A stretch of 24,986 nt of DNA from an uncultured Eubacteriales bacterium (GCA_900555665.1 USLX01000014.1:1-24986); one strand, 5' to 3'; numbered from the stretch's first letter, positions 13,466 to 20,931 are shown. The notes: generated by a model from the letters alone, not told the origin. A program made the numbers and translations.

Positions 13466-14638
13466 ATGAAACGTGCAGTGGCAGCGGCCCTTCTGGCCGC
13501 GCTGCTTTTGACGCTCTGCGCCTGCGGCAAGGTGAAGCAGGCGGAGGAGGCGATCGACGCCATCGGCGCAGTGACCGCAGAGAGCGGCGCACAGATCGAG
13601 GCGGCGGAAGAGGCCGTGGATGCGCTGAATGACCGGCAGCGCGGGCAGGTGCCCAATCTCGCGGTGCTGGAGCAGGCGCAGACCGAATATGAGACTGCGC
13701 TGGAGGAAAAGCAGGAAAATGAGGCCTGTGTGCAGGATGCGGAGGCAAAGATCGGGCAGATCGGCGCGGTGACGCTGGCGAGCGGCGAGGCCATCGCGAT
13801 TGCCCGCGCGGCCTATGAGCGCATTGACCCGGCGTATCAGGAACAGGTTTCCAACCGTGAAACGCTCCACGCGGCGGAGCAGACCTACGACGAGCTGGCC
13901 ATCCAGGCGGTGACCGACGCCATCAGTGCCATCGGCGAGGTGACACTGGACAGCGGCGAGGCCATTCGCAGCGCCCGGGCGCTCTATGACGGCTTCAGCG
14001 GGGCAATTCAGTCCCAGGTGGCAAACCGCGACGTGCTGGTGCAGGATGAGCAGCACTATACGGCGCTGCGCGTGCAGAATGTGACGGAGCTGATCAACGC
14101 CATCGGCGAAGTGACCCTCTCCAGCGGCGACCGCATTGCGGAAGCCGAGGAGGCCTACGCCGAGCTCAGCGAGGAGGAGGCGTCCGCCGTGATGAACGAA
14201 CAGACGCTCCGCGCGGCGCGCGAGGAATTTGATGCGATGGAGACCGAAGCGAAGCGCCAGGTCGCCGTGGATGAGGCAAGAGGTTTGCTGCGGGTGACGC
14301 GGCTGGATGTCACGCCGCTGGAAGCGGGCGGCGTCGATTTGCATTTCCGCTTTGTCAATGAGGCGGAGACGGCCATCCGCTATGTGTATTACGGCGTATC
14401 GTTCTACGATGCGGACGGGATGCCGGTCAGCAAGGAGCCGGACGGTGCGGAGGTCAGCCAGCGCGTGGCGAGCGGACCGTTTGCCAGGGGCGAGGGCACA
14501 GAGGAGTCCGAGTGGCTCTGGGGCGGCGAGAGCGAACGCGAGGTGGCTTCAGTTCAGCTGGTGACGCTTAGCATTGAATATGTCGATGATACGAGTTATA
14601 CCTTCAGCGACGAACAGATCGCGGCGCTGATGGAGTAA
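13466..14638 (+). CDS. Lipoprotein with four helical repeats, function unknown
   Basis: The 390-residue protein starts with a lipoprotein signal ending at Cys20 (TLCAC). It then has four repeats of about 57 residues, each with a core like AIGxVTxxSGxxIxxAxxAYxxL followed by xxVxNxxxLxxAxxxY; the IG pairs fall at 33, 99, 156 and 213. The pattern predicts short three-helix bundles in a rod. From about 272 a beta-rich C-terminal domain (RVTRLDVTPLEAGGVDLHFRFVNE) resembles small FxLYD-like extracellular domains. A lipid-anchored stalk presenting a terminal domain is likely. The ligand is unknown. GGGAGGAA precedes the ATG. It is a single-gene unit with a promoter and terminator. Confidence 0.8.
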   Translation: MKRAVAAALLAALLLTLCACGKVKQAEEAIDAIGAVTAESGAQIEAAEEAVDALNDRQRGQVPNLAVLEQAQTEYETALEEKQENEACVQDAEAKIGQIGAVTLASGEAIAIARAAYERIDPAYQEQVSNRETLHAAEQTYDELAIQAVTDAISAIGEVTLDSGEAIRSARALYDGFSGAIQSQVANRDVLVQDEQHYTALRVQNVTELINAIGEVTLSSGDRIAEAEEAYAELSEEEASAVMNEQTLRAAREEFDAMETEAKRQVAVDEARGLLRVTRLDVTPLEAGGVDLHFRFVNEAETAIRYVYYGVSFYDADGMPVSKEPDGAEVSQRVASGPFARGEGTEESEWLWGGESEREVASVQLVTLSIEYVDDTSYTFSDEQIAALME

Positions 14639-14642
14639 TTGC

Positions 14643-14675
14643 AAGGGCCCGGGCATTTTGCCCGGGCCCTTTTTG
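14643..14675 (+). terminator. Intrinsic terminator of the repeat lipoprotein gene
   Basis: AGGGCCCGGGCA and its complement TGCCCGGGCCCT surround a short loop and are followed by TTTT, directly after the stop codon. Confidence 0.9.
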
Positions 14676-14764
14676 CATCGGGAAGGTCAGGCGGGCACAA
14701 TTCAGAAAACCGCAGCAGCGGACGGAAAAACCGGTTGAGCCACTCCCGCGCCCCGGCCAAGCAA

Positions 14765-14806
14765 CCCGCCCGGGCGGGATTCCGGGGCGTCTGCGGCTCG
14801 CCCCGG
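14765..14806. repeat. Two adjacent GC-rich hairpins in a gene-free stretch
   Basis: A perfect palindrome CCCGCCCGGGCGGG (14765-14778) is followed after 3 nt by a stem-loop with 8-bp arms CCGGGGCG/CGCCCCGG (14782-14806). They lie in the 14676-14925 gap, where I see no convincing gene. They may be part of a structured RNA or a repeat. Confidence 0.45.
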
Positions 14807-14925
14807 AGGAAAGAACACCTGAGGAATTTACACACTTTGCGTCTGCGTTTGCCGGGCATTTTCTGCCCCGGCGCGTGGCGTGTTCCGGAGGGGCGGAAAT
14901 TTTCGCTTCGGAAGAAAAATTTTAC

Positions 14926-14954
14926 TTGCGTTTTGGAGGGACATATGGTATACT
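14926..14954 (+). promoter_or_regulatory. Promoter of the DUF2325-DUF3793 operon
   Basis: TTGCGT (14926-14931) and TATACT (14949-14954) are 17 nt apart. Two operator-like palindromes lie immediately downstream, over the expected transcription start and early leader. Confidence 0.8.
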
Positions 14955-14965
14955 CGGGACAAGAA

Positions 14966-15002
14966 GTTAGAGTGCCTTAACTAATGGTTAGAGAGCTCTA
15001 AC
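14966..15002 (+). promoter_or_regulatory. Tandem palindromic operator
   Basis: Two 16-bp boxes, GTTAGAGTGCCTTAAC (14966-14981) and GTTAGAGAGCTCTAAC (14987-15002), start 21 bp apart, two helical turns. The second is a 7-2-7 palindrome and the first is imperfect. TTAG/CTAA half-sites recall DtxR-family metal-dependent repressor sites, and this placement downstream of the -10 would block transcription. The identity of the regulator is inference. Confidence 0.7.
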
Positions 15003-15019
15003 AAAGAAAGGAGCGATTT

Positions 15020-15307
15020 ATGAGTATTGTGATCTTGGGCGGCAACGAGTGTATGGAGCGCCGCTATAAGGACCTGTGTCAGAGCTACCGGTGTGAATCA
15101 AAGGTATTCACCAAACCGGCCGGCGGGCTGCGCAACAAGCTGGGCCGCCCGGACCTGATGATTTTTTTCACCAACACGATGTCCCATAAAATGGTGCAGG
15201 GCGCATTAAGCGAGATGAAAGGGCAAAATACTATCATTGAGCGCTGCCACACCAGTTCGCTGTCTGCGCTGCGCGGAATTTTGGACAAGTACACCGCAGG
15301 AGGCTGA
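15020..15307 (+). CDS. DUF2325 family protein
   Basis: The 95-residue soluble protein has a Rossmann-like start, MSIVILGGNECMERRYKDLC, and the segments DLMIFFTNTMSHKMVQGAL and IIERCHTSSLSAL, which match small DUF2325 proteins of Clostridia. The biochemical role of this family is not established. AAAGGAG lies 7 nt before the ATG. It is the first gene of an operon, 2 nt from the DUF3793 gene, behind a tandem operator. The neighbouring flavodoxin and the operator type suggest a link to iron limitation or redox metabolism (inference). Confidence 0.85.
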   Translation: MSIVILGGNECMERRYKDLCQSYRCESKVFTKPAGGLRNKLGRPDLMIFFTNTMSHKMVQGALSEMKGQNTIIERCHTSSLSALRGILDKYTAGG

Positions 15308-15309
15308 AC

Positions 15310-15861
15310 ATGTCAGAAGAACGTCTGATTCGTCAATGCGCGCCGACGCTGGCCGGCATCAAAACCGGGAGCCTTTTTCCCTGCCCGTATGAGACAAAAC
15401 AGGGGCTGATGGCCGATGTGCGGGCGTTTAACCGGCGCTTTGCCGCGCGGGGGCTCTGCCTGCTGCCGCTGCGGTATCAGGACGGGCGCGCACTGCTGTA
15501 TCTCTACCGGCCGGCGGAGCTGCGGCGGGATTTGCAGGACGGATCGGCGCTGGAGATTCTTACCGCCGCGGGCTACAGCTGCCGCAGCTGCGAACGCTGT
15601 GTGACGGATCTCATCCAGCGGCTTCGGACGTGCGCGGACTTTCCGCATGAGATCGGCCTGTTTCTCAGCTATCCGCCGGAGGATGTGCGCGGCTTCATCG
15701 AAAACCGGGCGCGGAATTTTAAATGCGCGGGCCTCTGGAAGGTCTACGGTGATGCGGAAAAAGCGGAAAAACTGTTCGAAAAATACAAAAAATGCACCAG
15801 AATCTATCAAAAGCTCTGGCGCACCGGGACGGAAATGGACAAGCTCGCCGTCGTGGTCTGA
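15310..15861 (+). CDS. DUF3793 family protein with a CxxCxxC motif
   Basis: The 183-residue protein carries the DUF3793 hallmarks: CAPTLAGIKTGSLF near the N-terminus, then FPHEIGLFLSYPPEDVRGFIENRARNF (split here around about 119) and KVYGDAEKAEKLFEKYKKC. The function of the family is unknown. The sequence also shows Cys91, Cys94 and Cys97 spaced CxxCxxC, which I do not recall as a family constant and which could bind metal or a cluster. The start codon lies 2 nt after the DUF2325 stop, with AGGAGG over the end of that gene, so translation is coupled. The association with flavodoxin is common in gut Clostridia. Confidence 0.85.
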   Translation: MSEERLIRQCAPTLAGIKTGSLFPCPYETKQGLMADVRAFNRRFAARGLCLLPLRYQDGRALLYLYRPAELRRDLQDGSALEILTAAGYSCRSCERCVTDLIQRLRTCADFPHEIGLFLSYPPEDVRGFIENRARNFKCAGLWKVYGDAEKAEKLFEKYKKCTRIYQKLWRTGTEMDKLAVVV

Positions 15862-15910
15862 AGGGGCGCGGAGGGAACTTCGCACCGGAAATTATGCTAT
15901 GCAAGCTTTT

Positions 15911-16076
15911 TAGGGTGTATTCTTCCAACTCCCAACGCACCCGGACAGTGGACCTTTTCACGCTGCGCTGCACCATTTTTCCTTGAAATACGTCAGTATT
16001 CCTGCGAAAAAATGTCTTGCTCAGCGCAAAAATTTCTCGCTGCCGGTCACATTGGGAGTTGGAAGAATACACCCTA
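15911..16076. mobile_element. MITE-like element with perfect 25-bp terminal inverted repeats
   Basis: The left end 15911-15935 and right end 16052-16076 are exact reverse complements over 25 bp; the outer bases read TAGGGTGTATTCTTCC. The element is 166 bp and encodes no plausible protein. Each end begins with TA, so it may be a roughly 162-bp non-autonomous element flanked by a TA target duplication, as made by IS630/Tc1-type transposases. It separates DUF3793 from flavodoxin and could fold into one large hairpin that ends or weakens the upstream transcript. The assignment to a transposase family is inference. Confidence 0.75.
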
Positions 16077-16109
16077 GAGGGTTTAGTATCAAATTAAGGA
16101 GAAATCACT

Positions 16110-16532
16110 ATGAAAACATTGGTCATCTATTGGAGCGGCACGGGCAACACCGAGGCCATGGCAAACGCGGTTGCAGACGGCATGAAGGCGGCGGGCGCGG
16201 ATGTGACGCTGTGGACGGTCGACGACGTGCAGGCGGGGCAGGTCGCGGGCTTTGACGCGGTTGCGATGGGCTGCCCGGCGATGGGCGCGGAGGTACTGGA
16301 GGAGACGGAGTTCGATCCGATGTACCAGTCCATCAAGGCCAGCCTCGCGGGCAAGCGTGTGGGCCTGTTCGGCTCCTACGGCTGGGGTGACGGCGAATGG
16401 ATGCGCGATTGGGAAAATGACTGCAAGGCCGCCGGCGCGGAGCTTGTCCGGGAGGGCGTGATCTGCTGCGAAGCACCGGATGACGAGGCCATCGAGGCCT
16501 GCAAGGCCCTGGGCGGCCAGCTGGCAGGCTGA
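16110..16532 (+). CDS. Flavodoxin
   Basis: The 140-residue FMN electron carrier has the phosphate-binding loop IYWSGTGNTEAMA at 5-17 and the second flavin loop GSYGWGDGEWMRDW at about 88-101, with length typical of short-chain flavodoxins. Flavodoxins replace ferredoxin under iron limitation, which fits the metal-type operator ahead of DUF2325. AAGGAG lies 8 nt before the ATG. The MITE upstream separates it from the operon promoter. I see no strong promoter of its own, so expression may depend on read-through or on sequence inside the element. Confidence 0.92.
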   Translation: MKTLVIYWSGTGNTEAMANAVADGMKAAGADVTLWTVDDVQAGQVAGFDAVAMGCPAMGAEVLEETEFDPMYQSIKASLAGKRVGLFGSYGWGDGEWMRDWENDCKAAGAELVREGVICCEAPDDEAIEACKALGGQLAG

Positions 16533-16546
16533 GGCCGAAACAACCA

Positions 16547-16585
16547 AAAACCCGTGCCCGGCGGCAGCCGGACACGGGCTTTTTT
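16547..16585. terminator. Intrinsic terminator between flavodoxin and mntP
   Basis: CCCGTGCCCGGC and GCCGGACACGGG pair with one mismatch and are followed by TTTTTT on the plus strand. The hairpin touches the stop codon of the convergent mntP and probably serves both genes. Confidence 0.85.
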
Positions 16586-17159
16586 AAAAGGAAAGGACAC
16601 CGAGGTGCTCGAGCAAAATTTTCAGCCCCAAAAGCACCAAAATCGCGCCGCCCGCGATCTCCGCGCGGCTTTTGTATTTCAGGCCGAACACATTGCCGAC
16701 CTTCAGGCCGATGGCGGACAGGAGGAACGTTGTCGCGCCGATGAAGCTGACGGCGGCGGGCAGGTTGACGCCGGGCAGGAGGGCAAAGGTAATGCCGACG
16801 GCAAGCGCGTCGATGCTCGTGGCCACGGCCAGGACCAGCATGGTCTGAAATGAGAACGAGGCGTTCTGATCCTCCTCGGGCTCGTCCTTGCGCAGGCCTT
16901 CGCGGATCATATTGACGCCGATGATTGCAAGCAGCACGAAGGCGGCCCAGTGGTCGACCGATGTGATATAGGACTCAAACGTGGAGCCGAGAAAATAGCC
17001 GATTGTCGGCATCAGGGCCTGAAAGCCGCCGAACCAGAGGCCGATGGTAAGATAGTGCTTCCACGTCAGCTTCTGCGTGGAAAGGCCCTTACAGACGGAA
17101 ACGGCGAAGGCGTCCATCGACAGCCCCACCGCGAGCAGGAATAATTCAATCAGTCCCAT
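16584..17159 (-). CDS. mntP: Manganese efflux pump MntP
   Basis: The 191-residue protein has six membrane segments arranged as two homologous halves. The family motif with a membrane-embedded Asp appears twice, as GLSMDAFAVSVCKGL (about 13-27) and ATSIDALAVGITFALL (about 113-128). MntP exports manganese, preventing toxicity and mismetallation. GGAGGC lies 8 nt upstream of the ATG. The leader is about 47 nt, too short for the yybP-ykoY manganese riboswitch that precedes many mntP genes, so control is likely at the promoter if at all. Its position next to a probable metal-responsive operon is suggestive only. Confidence 0.93.
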   Translation of the reverse strand: MGLIELFLLAVGLSMDAFAVSVCKGLSTQKLTWKHYLTIGLWFGGFQALMPTIGYFLGSTFESYITSVDHWAAFVLLAIIGVNMIREGLRKDEPEEDQNASFSFQTMLVLAVATSIDALAVGITFALLPGVNLPAAVSFIGATTFLLSAIGLKVGNVFGLKYKSRAEIAGGAILVLLGLKILLEHLGVLSF

Positions 17160-17212
17160 GAATCAAGCCTCCGGCGCGGACGCAGCAACGCCGCCCGCTG
17201 AAAAGTAGGTTT

Positions 17213-17241
17213 AATATACCATCTCCCGCCCGGATAGTCAA
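17213..17241 (-). promoter_or_regulatory. Strong promoter of mntP
   Basis: On the minus strand TTGACT (17236-17241) and TATATT (17213-17218) are 17 nt apart. Confidence 0.8.
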
Positions 17242-17287
17242 CAAAATACGCGAACAGAGTTCAATGATTTACCTGGGGCGCAACCCC

Positions 17288-17316
17288 TTGCTTTTTTTCG
17301 TGTTCCCCGGTACAAT
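17288..17316 (+). promoter_or_regulatory. Promoter of the nucleotidyltransferase gene
   Basis: TTGCTT (17288-17293) and TACAAT (17311-17316) are separated by 17 nt, which rules out the upstream in-frame start at 17264 because it would precede the promoter. Confidence 0.75.
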
Positions 17317-17350
17317 AGGAATACAGCACATGAGATGGAGGGCGATTTTT

Positions 17351-18265
17351 ATGGATCGTGAACCGACGCTGGTGATTATGGCTGCTGGAATGGGCAGCCG
17401 CTTTGGCGGGCTGAAGCAGATGACACCCGTCGACCCGGAGGGGCATTTTATCATTGACTTTTCGCTTTGCGATGCGCACCGTGCGGGCTTCCGCAAGGTG
17501 GTGTTTATCATCAAGCGTGAGTATGCGCAGGTGTTCCGTGAGACAATCGGCCGCCGCATGGAGCCGCATTTTGATGTCCGCTACGTCTATCAGGAGCTGA
17601 CGAATATTCCGGAAGGCCTCGCTGTGCCCGAAGGGCGCGTCAAACCGTGGGGCACGGGCCATGCCGTGATGTGCTGCCGCGACGTGATCGACGGGCCGTT
17701 TGCCGTGCTCAACTCCGACGATTTCTATGGGCCGGAGGCGTTTTCGGCCATGTATCAGTTTTTAAAATCAAACGACGATCCGGCCTGCTACGCCATGGTG
17801 GGCTATCACCTGCGCAACACGGTGACGGAGTTCGGCTCGGTTGCGCGGGGGATCTGCGACGTGCAGGACGGCATGCTGCGTGACGTGGTTGAGCGGACGA
17901 AGATCTTCAAGCGCGGCGAGGATGCGGCCTATACCGAAGACGGCGAGACGTTCTATCCACTGTCCGGCGAGAGCGTCGTGTCGATGAATTTCTGGGGCTT
18001 CACCCGACAGATGATGGACGCGCTCTGGGCGCAGTTCCCGGCGTTTTATGCGAAGGAAGTGCCGCAAAACCCGGAAAAGTGCGAGTTTTACCTGCCGTTC
18101 TCGGTAAATGCGCAGCTGCAGGCCGGGCAGGCGAAGGTGCGCGTGCTGCCGTGCAGCGAGGTCTGGTACGGCGTGACCTACCATGAGGATCTGGCCTCTG
18201 TGCAGTCCGCGATCGCGCGGATGAAGGCCGGGGGCCGCTATCCGGTGAGCCTCTGGGACGAATAA
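17351..18265 (+). CDS. Sugar-phosphate nucleotidyltransferase
   Basis: The 304-residue NTP-transferase fold protein opens LVIMAAGMGSRFGGLKQMTPV, the nucleotide-binding signature (GxGxR and the following Lys). It has a PWGTGHAV segment near 101-108 and the acidic metal-binding pair VLNSDDFYG near 121-129. Such enzymes activate a sugar phosphate or a related phosphorylated compound to a nucleotide-linked form. The substrate cannot be assigned. GGAGGG lies 8 nt before the ATG at 17351. It is a lone gene with its own promoter. The region downstream (18266-18487) has a GCGAAGCG/CGCTTCGC hairpin starting near 18269 and no clear gene. Confidence 0.85.
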   Translation: MDREPTLVIMAAGMGSRFGGLKQMTPVDPEGHFIIDFSLCDAHRAGFRKVVFIIKREYAQVFRETIGRRMEPHFDVRYVYQELTNIPEGLAVPEGRVKPWGTGHAVMCCRDVIDGPFAVLNSDDFYGPEAFSAMYQFLKSNDDPACYAMVGYHLRNTVTEFGSVARGICDVQDGMLRDVVERTKIFKRGEDAAYTEDGETFYPLSGESVVSMNFWGFTRQMMDALWAQFPAFYAKEVPQNPEKCEFYLPFSVNAQLQAGQAKVRVLPCSEVWYGVTYHEDLASVQSAIARMKAGGRYPVSLWDE

Positions 18266-18487
18266 AAAGCGAAGCGAACGCCATAAGCGGCGCGCGCTTC
18301 GCGGTTGGTTGTGTAAAAAGGCCGGTTGTATACGTTATGGCTCCATCGCAGCCCTCCTCTCCGAAATGTAACCTTTTGTTTCTGAAACTTTATGGAACTG
18401 TTACCATTATAACAGCCTCCGCAGAGCCTTACAAGGCTTCAAATCTGAAAAAATTCTGAACTTTTTGCGTTCTCGAAAGGAGCGGCT

Positions 18488-19039
18488 ATGAACGAGCAGG
18501 AAAATAACTGGTTCTATCGGAATCGGACGTTCTTTTTTGGATTTTCCATTGTATTGGTGGTGCTGCTGGCAGTGATCACCGTGCTGGTGCCGCAGCAAAC
18601 CCCCTTCCGCTGGAGCGGCGAGGCAACGGAATATGCTGTGGACGATGAGGGCTTTGCCGAAAAGCGCACCGTTACGCTGGAAGGCACGTTGACGAGCAGC
18701 ATCGTCGGCGGCACACGCTTTGACGGCACACTGACCATCTCCGGCTATGACGAACTGGACGATCTGACACTCCACCTCAAACGGAAAAACAAGCGCTGGA
18801 AAGGCAACTTCAACACCGGCGCCGGGCAGCCGACCACCACAATTGTCCACGAGGTCTACGGCAGCAAGACGATGGAGAATCTCATGATTGACTTCTGGAC
18901 AAGCGTGGAAGAAACCGCCGATGGTCACACCTGCTATTTGATGGATTTTCCAGCGGCCCATTTCCTGACGCTTGGCACGGAGACGCGGGCGGTTGCGCTG
19001 CGACAATATCAAAACTATGTGCCTTTTGCACAAAAATAG
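18488..19039 (+). CDS. Single-pass membrane protein, function unknown
   Basis: I do not recognise this 183-residue protein. It has a short charged N-terminus, one membrane segment at about 15-34 (FFFGFSIVLVVLLAVITVLV) without a lipobox, and an extracellular, beta-rich region of about 145 residues (RTVTLEGTLTSS, GTRFDGTLTISGYDELDDLTLHLK). A signal anchor is likely. GAAAGGAGCGG precedes the ATG by 2-10 nt. Its C-terminal region shows no catalytic motif. It is a lone gene, with the next gene using a separate promoter. Confidence 0.7.
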   Translation: MNEQENNWFYRNRTFFFGFSIVLVVLLAVITVLVPQQTPFRWSGEATEYAVDDEGFAEKRTVTLEGTLTSSIVGGTRFDGTLTISGYDELDDLTLHLKRKNKRWKGNFNTGAGQPTTTIVHEVYGSKTMENLMIDFWTSVEETADGHTCYLMDFPAAHFLTLGTETRAVALRQYQNYVPFAQK

Positions 19040-19074
19040 GAAATACTATTTGTGCGATTCGTAGAGTTTTTCTC

Positions 19075-19103
19075 TTGCACTTTCCCGAGAATTTCGCTAA
19101 ACT
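19075..19103 (+). promoter_or_regulatory. Promoter of the 96-residue protein gene
   Basis: TTGCAC (19075-19080) and TAAACT (19098-19103) are 17 nt apart, giving a leader of about 40 nt. Confidence 0.7.
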
Positions 19104-19151
19104 GAGCACAGATTTGAGAGATGTTTAAAGAAAAACAGGAGGTAAAAACCC

Positions 19152-19442
19152 ATGAAACTGAAAAACATCAAAGAAGTGGAAGCATTCCGCAAGGTGATCC
19201 ATGAGTGTGAGGGCGACGTATACCTCAAGAGCCCGGAGGGCGACGTATTCAACCTGAAAAGCTCCCTCAGCGAGTATATTGCGCTTGGCCGTCTGCTCGG
19301 TGAAGCCGGTGACAATCTGGAGCTGTTCGCGTCCCGCCGCGAGGACGAGGCCCGCCTGATCGCGTTCCTGAACGAGGTCGACAAGGACGAGCTGAAGCAG
19401 ATGGACGAGTATGTGGCCGAGATCTGCAAGGAAAAGAAATAA
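19152..19442 (+). CDS. Small soluble protein of unknown function
   Basis: The 96-residue protein is acidic and probably helical, with a central GDVYLKSPEGDVFNLKSSLSEYIAL (two halves around residues 22-45) and a charged C-terminus ending in KEKK. It resembles small conserved hypothetical proteins of Clostridia that I have no function for. There is no signal peptide, membrane segment or cysteine motif. AGGAGG lies 8-13 nt before the ATG. A good promoter and a strong terminator make it a discrete, probably well-expressed unit. Confidence 0.8.
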   Translation: MKLKNIKEVEAFRKVIHECEGDVYLKSPEGDVFNLKSSLSEYIALGRLLGEAGDNLELFASRREDEARLIAFLNEVDKDELKQMDEYVAEICKEKK

Positions 19443-19452
19443 AGAAAGACCC

Positions 19453-19490
19453 AAAGCGCCCGGATCCATGCGGATCCGGGCGCTTTTTTT
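19453..19490 (+). terminator. Strong intrinsic terminator
   Basis: AAAGCGCCCGGATCC and its complement around an ATGC loop are followed by seven T residues. The next 262 nt (19491-19752) contain no gene I can support on either strand. Confidence 0.92.
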
Positions 19491-19752
19491 GCGGAACTGG
19501 GATGGGGATGGCGTCAGCTGACAAGGGCATATATGGTTTTCCGGGAGCTGAACGGCAACTGCTGTCGGGGGTTCCCGCCCACGGGTGCAGGATGGCAAGC
19601 CGATCCATCTGCCTTGCCAGCTGTCGGTGATCCTCTGGAAAAACGCGAAGGCCCGCCGGGCGCTCCGGCGTGCTTCTCGCCAGGCAGAGGACGCAGGCAG
19701 ACTGACGCCGGGCAAGGACGATCACGCTGCGAAAGGCGGTGTGTCTTGCGGG

Positions 19753-20931
19753 TTAGAAAACCTGCAAGATATAGCCTTTGAGGTAGAGCGCCTGTTCGGC
19801 CAGGAGCGAAGCCGGGTGATCGCGTGACTGCATGAGTGTCTCGAGCAGGCGCACGTCGCGCCCGGCGTCGAACGCGGCCTCGCGCAGCATTTTCAAAAAC
19901 AGCTCCGGCGTCATAAACTGGCTGCAGGAGCAGGTGACAAGAATTCCACCGGGCTCGGCCAGCTTCATGCAGCGCAGATTCAGCTCTTTATATCCACGGT
20001 AGGCACCTTCCACGGCCTTGCGGCTCTTGGCAAACGCGGGCGGATCGCAAATGATGAGGCCGAACTGCCGGCCTTCGTCGGCATAGGCACGGGCCAGGTC
20101 GAAGACATTGGCCTGCGTGGTGGTCAGCCGGTCTTCCACGCCGTTGAGGGCGGCGTTGCGCCGGACGAGCGCCAGCGCCTCCTCTGAAACGTCCACCGCC
20201 TCGACGCTGGCCGCGCCGTAGAGCGCTGCATGGATGGAAAAGCCGCCGGTGCAGGAGCAGAGGTCGAGCACCGTCTTCCCCTTTGCATAGGGCTTCAGGC
20301 GGCCCCGGTTTTCCTGCTGGTCGAGGAAATGGCCGGTTTTCTGCCCGTTTTCGATGCTGACAAGCATCTTTGCGTCATGTTCCTGGATGATAAGCTCCGC
20401 CGGGACTGTGCCGTAGGCGCAGCACCGAATCTGCTCGAGCCCCTCTTTTTCGCGGACGGCCACGTCGTCCCGTTCATAGATGCCCCGAGGCTGGAAGAGG
20501 TCGGATAGAATGGCGACGATGTCCTCTTTCCAGCGCTCCATGCCGAGTGAGACGATCTGAAAGGAGAGGCAGTCGGCAAATTTGTCGACGGTCAGCCCGG
20601 GCAGGCCGTCTGACTCGCCGAACACGACCCGACAGGAGTCGGAAAAGCCGAGCGCCTGCCGCACGCGCCACGCCCGCTCGATGCGCCGGCGAAAGAAATC
20701 GCGGTCGATCGGCTCGAGCGCATCGCGCGTCAGGACGCGGACGGTGATTTTGGACTTGGAGTTGAAATAGCCGCGCGCGGCAAACTGCATCCGTGCGTCC
20801 AGCACGTCGACGATGCCGCCGTCTTCGCAGATATCGTCCGCCCAGTCGAGCTGATTTTCAAAAATCCACGGCTTTCCGGCGCGCACGCCGGCCTCTTCGC
20901 CGCGGCGAAGGCATACTTTGGGATAGTCCAT
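19753..20931 (-). CDS. RlmI-type 23S rRNA (cytosine-5) methyltransferase
   Basis: The 392-residue class I methyltransferase has the RlmI/YccW layout. An N-terminal PUA-like domain is visible in LRRGEEAGVRAGKPWIFENQ. A central part includes GHFLDQQENR. The S-adenosylmethionine site is VLDLCSCTGGFSIHAAL, and the catalytic regions are IICDPPAFAKS and TCSCSQ. In E. coli RlmI methylates C1962 of 23S rRNA. I set the start at 20931, where AGAAAGGAA lies 5-13 nt upstream; longer in-frame starts would run into the regulator gene. It lies 19 nt downstream of the ModE-like gene on the same strand and may be co-transcribed with it. A cysteine-rich CSCTGG near the SAM site is typical. Confidence 0.9.
   Translation of the reverse strand: MDYPKVCLRRGEEAGVRAGKPWIFENQLDWADDICEDGGIVDVLDARMQFAARGYFNSKSKITVRVLTRDALEPIDRDFFRRRIERAWRVRQALGFSDSCRVVFGESDGLPGLTVDKFADCLSFQIVSLGMERWKEDIVAILSDLFQPRGIYERDDVAVREKEGLEQIRCCAYGTVPAELIIQEHDAKMLVSIENGQKTGHFLDQQENRGRLKPYAKGKTVLDLCSCTGGFSIHAALYGAASVEAVDVSEEALALVRRNAALNGVEDRLTTTQANVFDLARAYADEGRQFGLIICDPPAFAKSRKAVEGAYRGYKELNLRCMKLAEPGGILVTCSCSQFMTPELFLKMLREAAFDAGRDVRLLETLMQSRDHPASLLAEQALYLKGYILQVF

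Noticed and set aside
13251..13748. Extension of the thioesterase frame to 13748
   Set aside because: It would cross the promoter and the start of the divergent lipoprotein gene, and the AGGAGGG before 13250 fixes the start.
14596..14859. 87-codon minus-strand frame over the hairpin region
   Set aside because: It runs into the lipoprotein gene and its terminator and has no RBS; Arg/Pro/Leu-rich content suggests a chance frame.
15983..16255. 90-codon frame starting inside the MITE-like element
   Set aside because: It crosses the element's right end and the flavodoxin start out of frame; the flavodoxin has a proper RBS and clear motifs.
17160..17212. yybP-ykoY manganese riboswitch before mntP
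   Set aside because: The leader is about 47 nt, shorter than the aptamer, and the conserved loops are not visible.
19491..19752. Short open frames on both strands after the 96-residue gene
   Set aside because: No Shine-Dalgarno, no recognisable domain in any frame, and the flanking units already have a terminator; I see no gene here.
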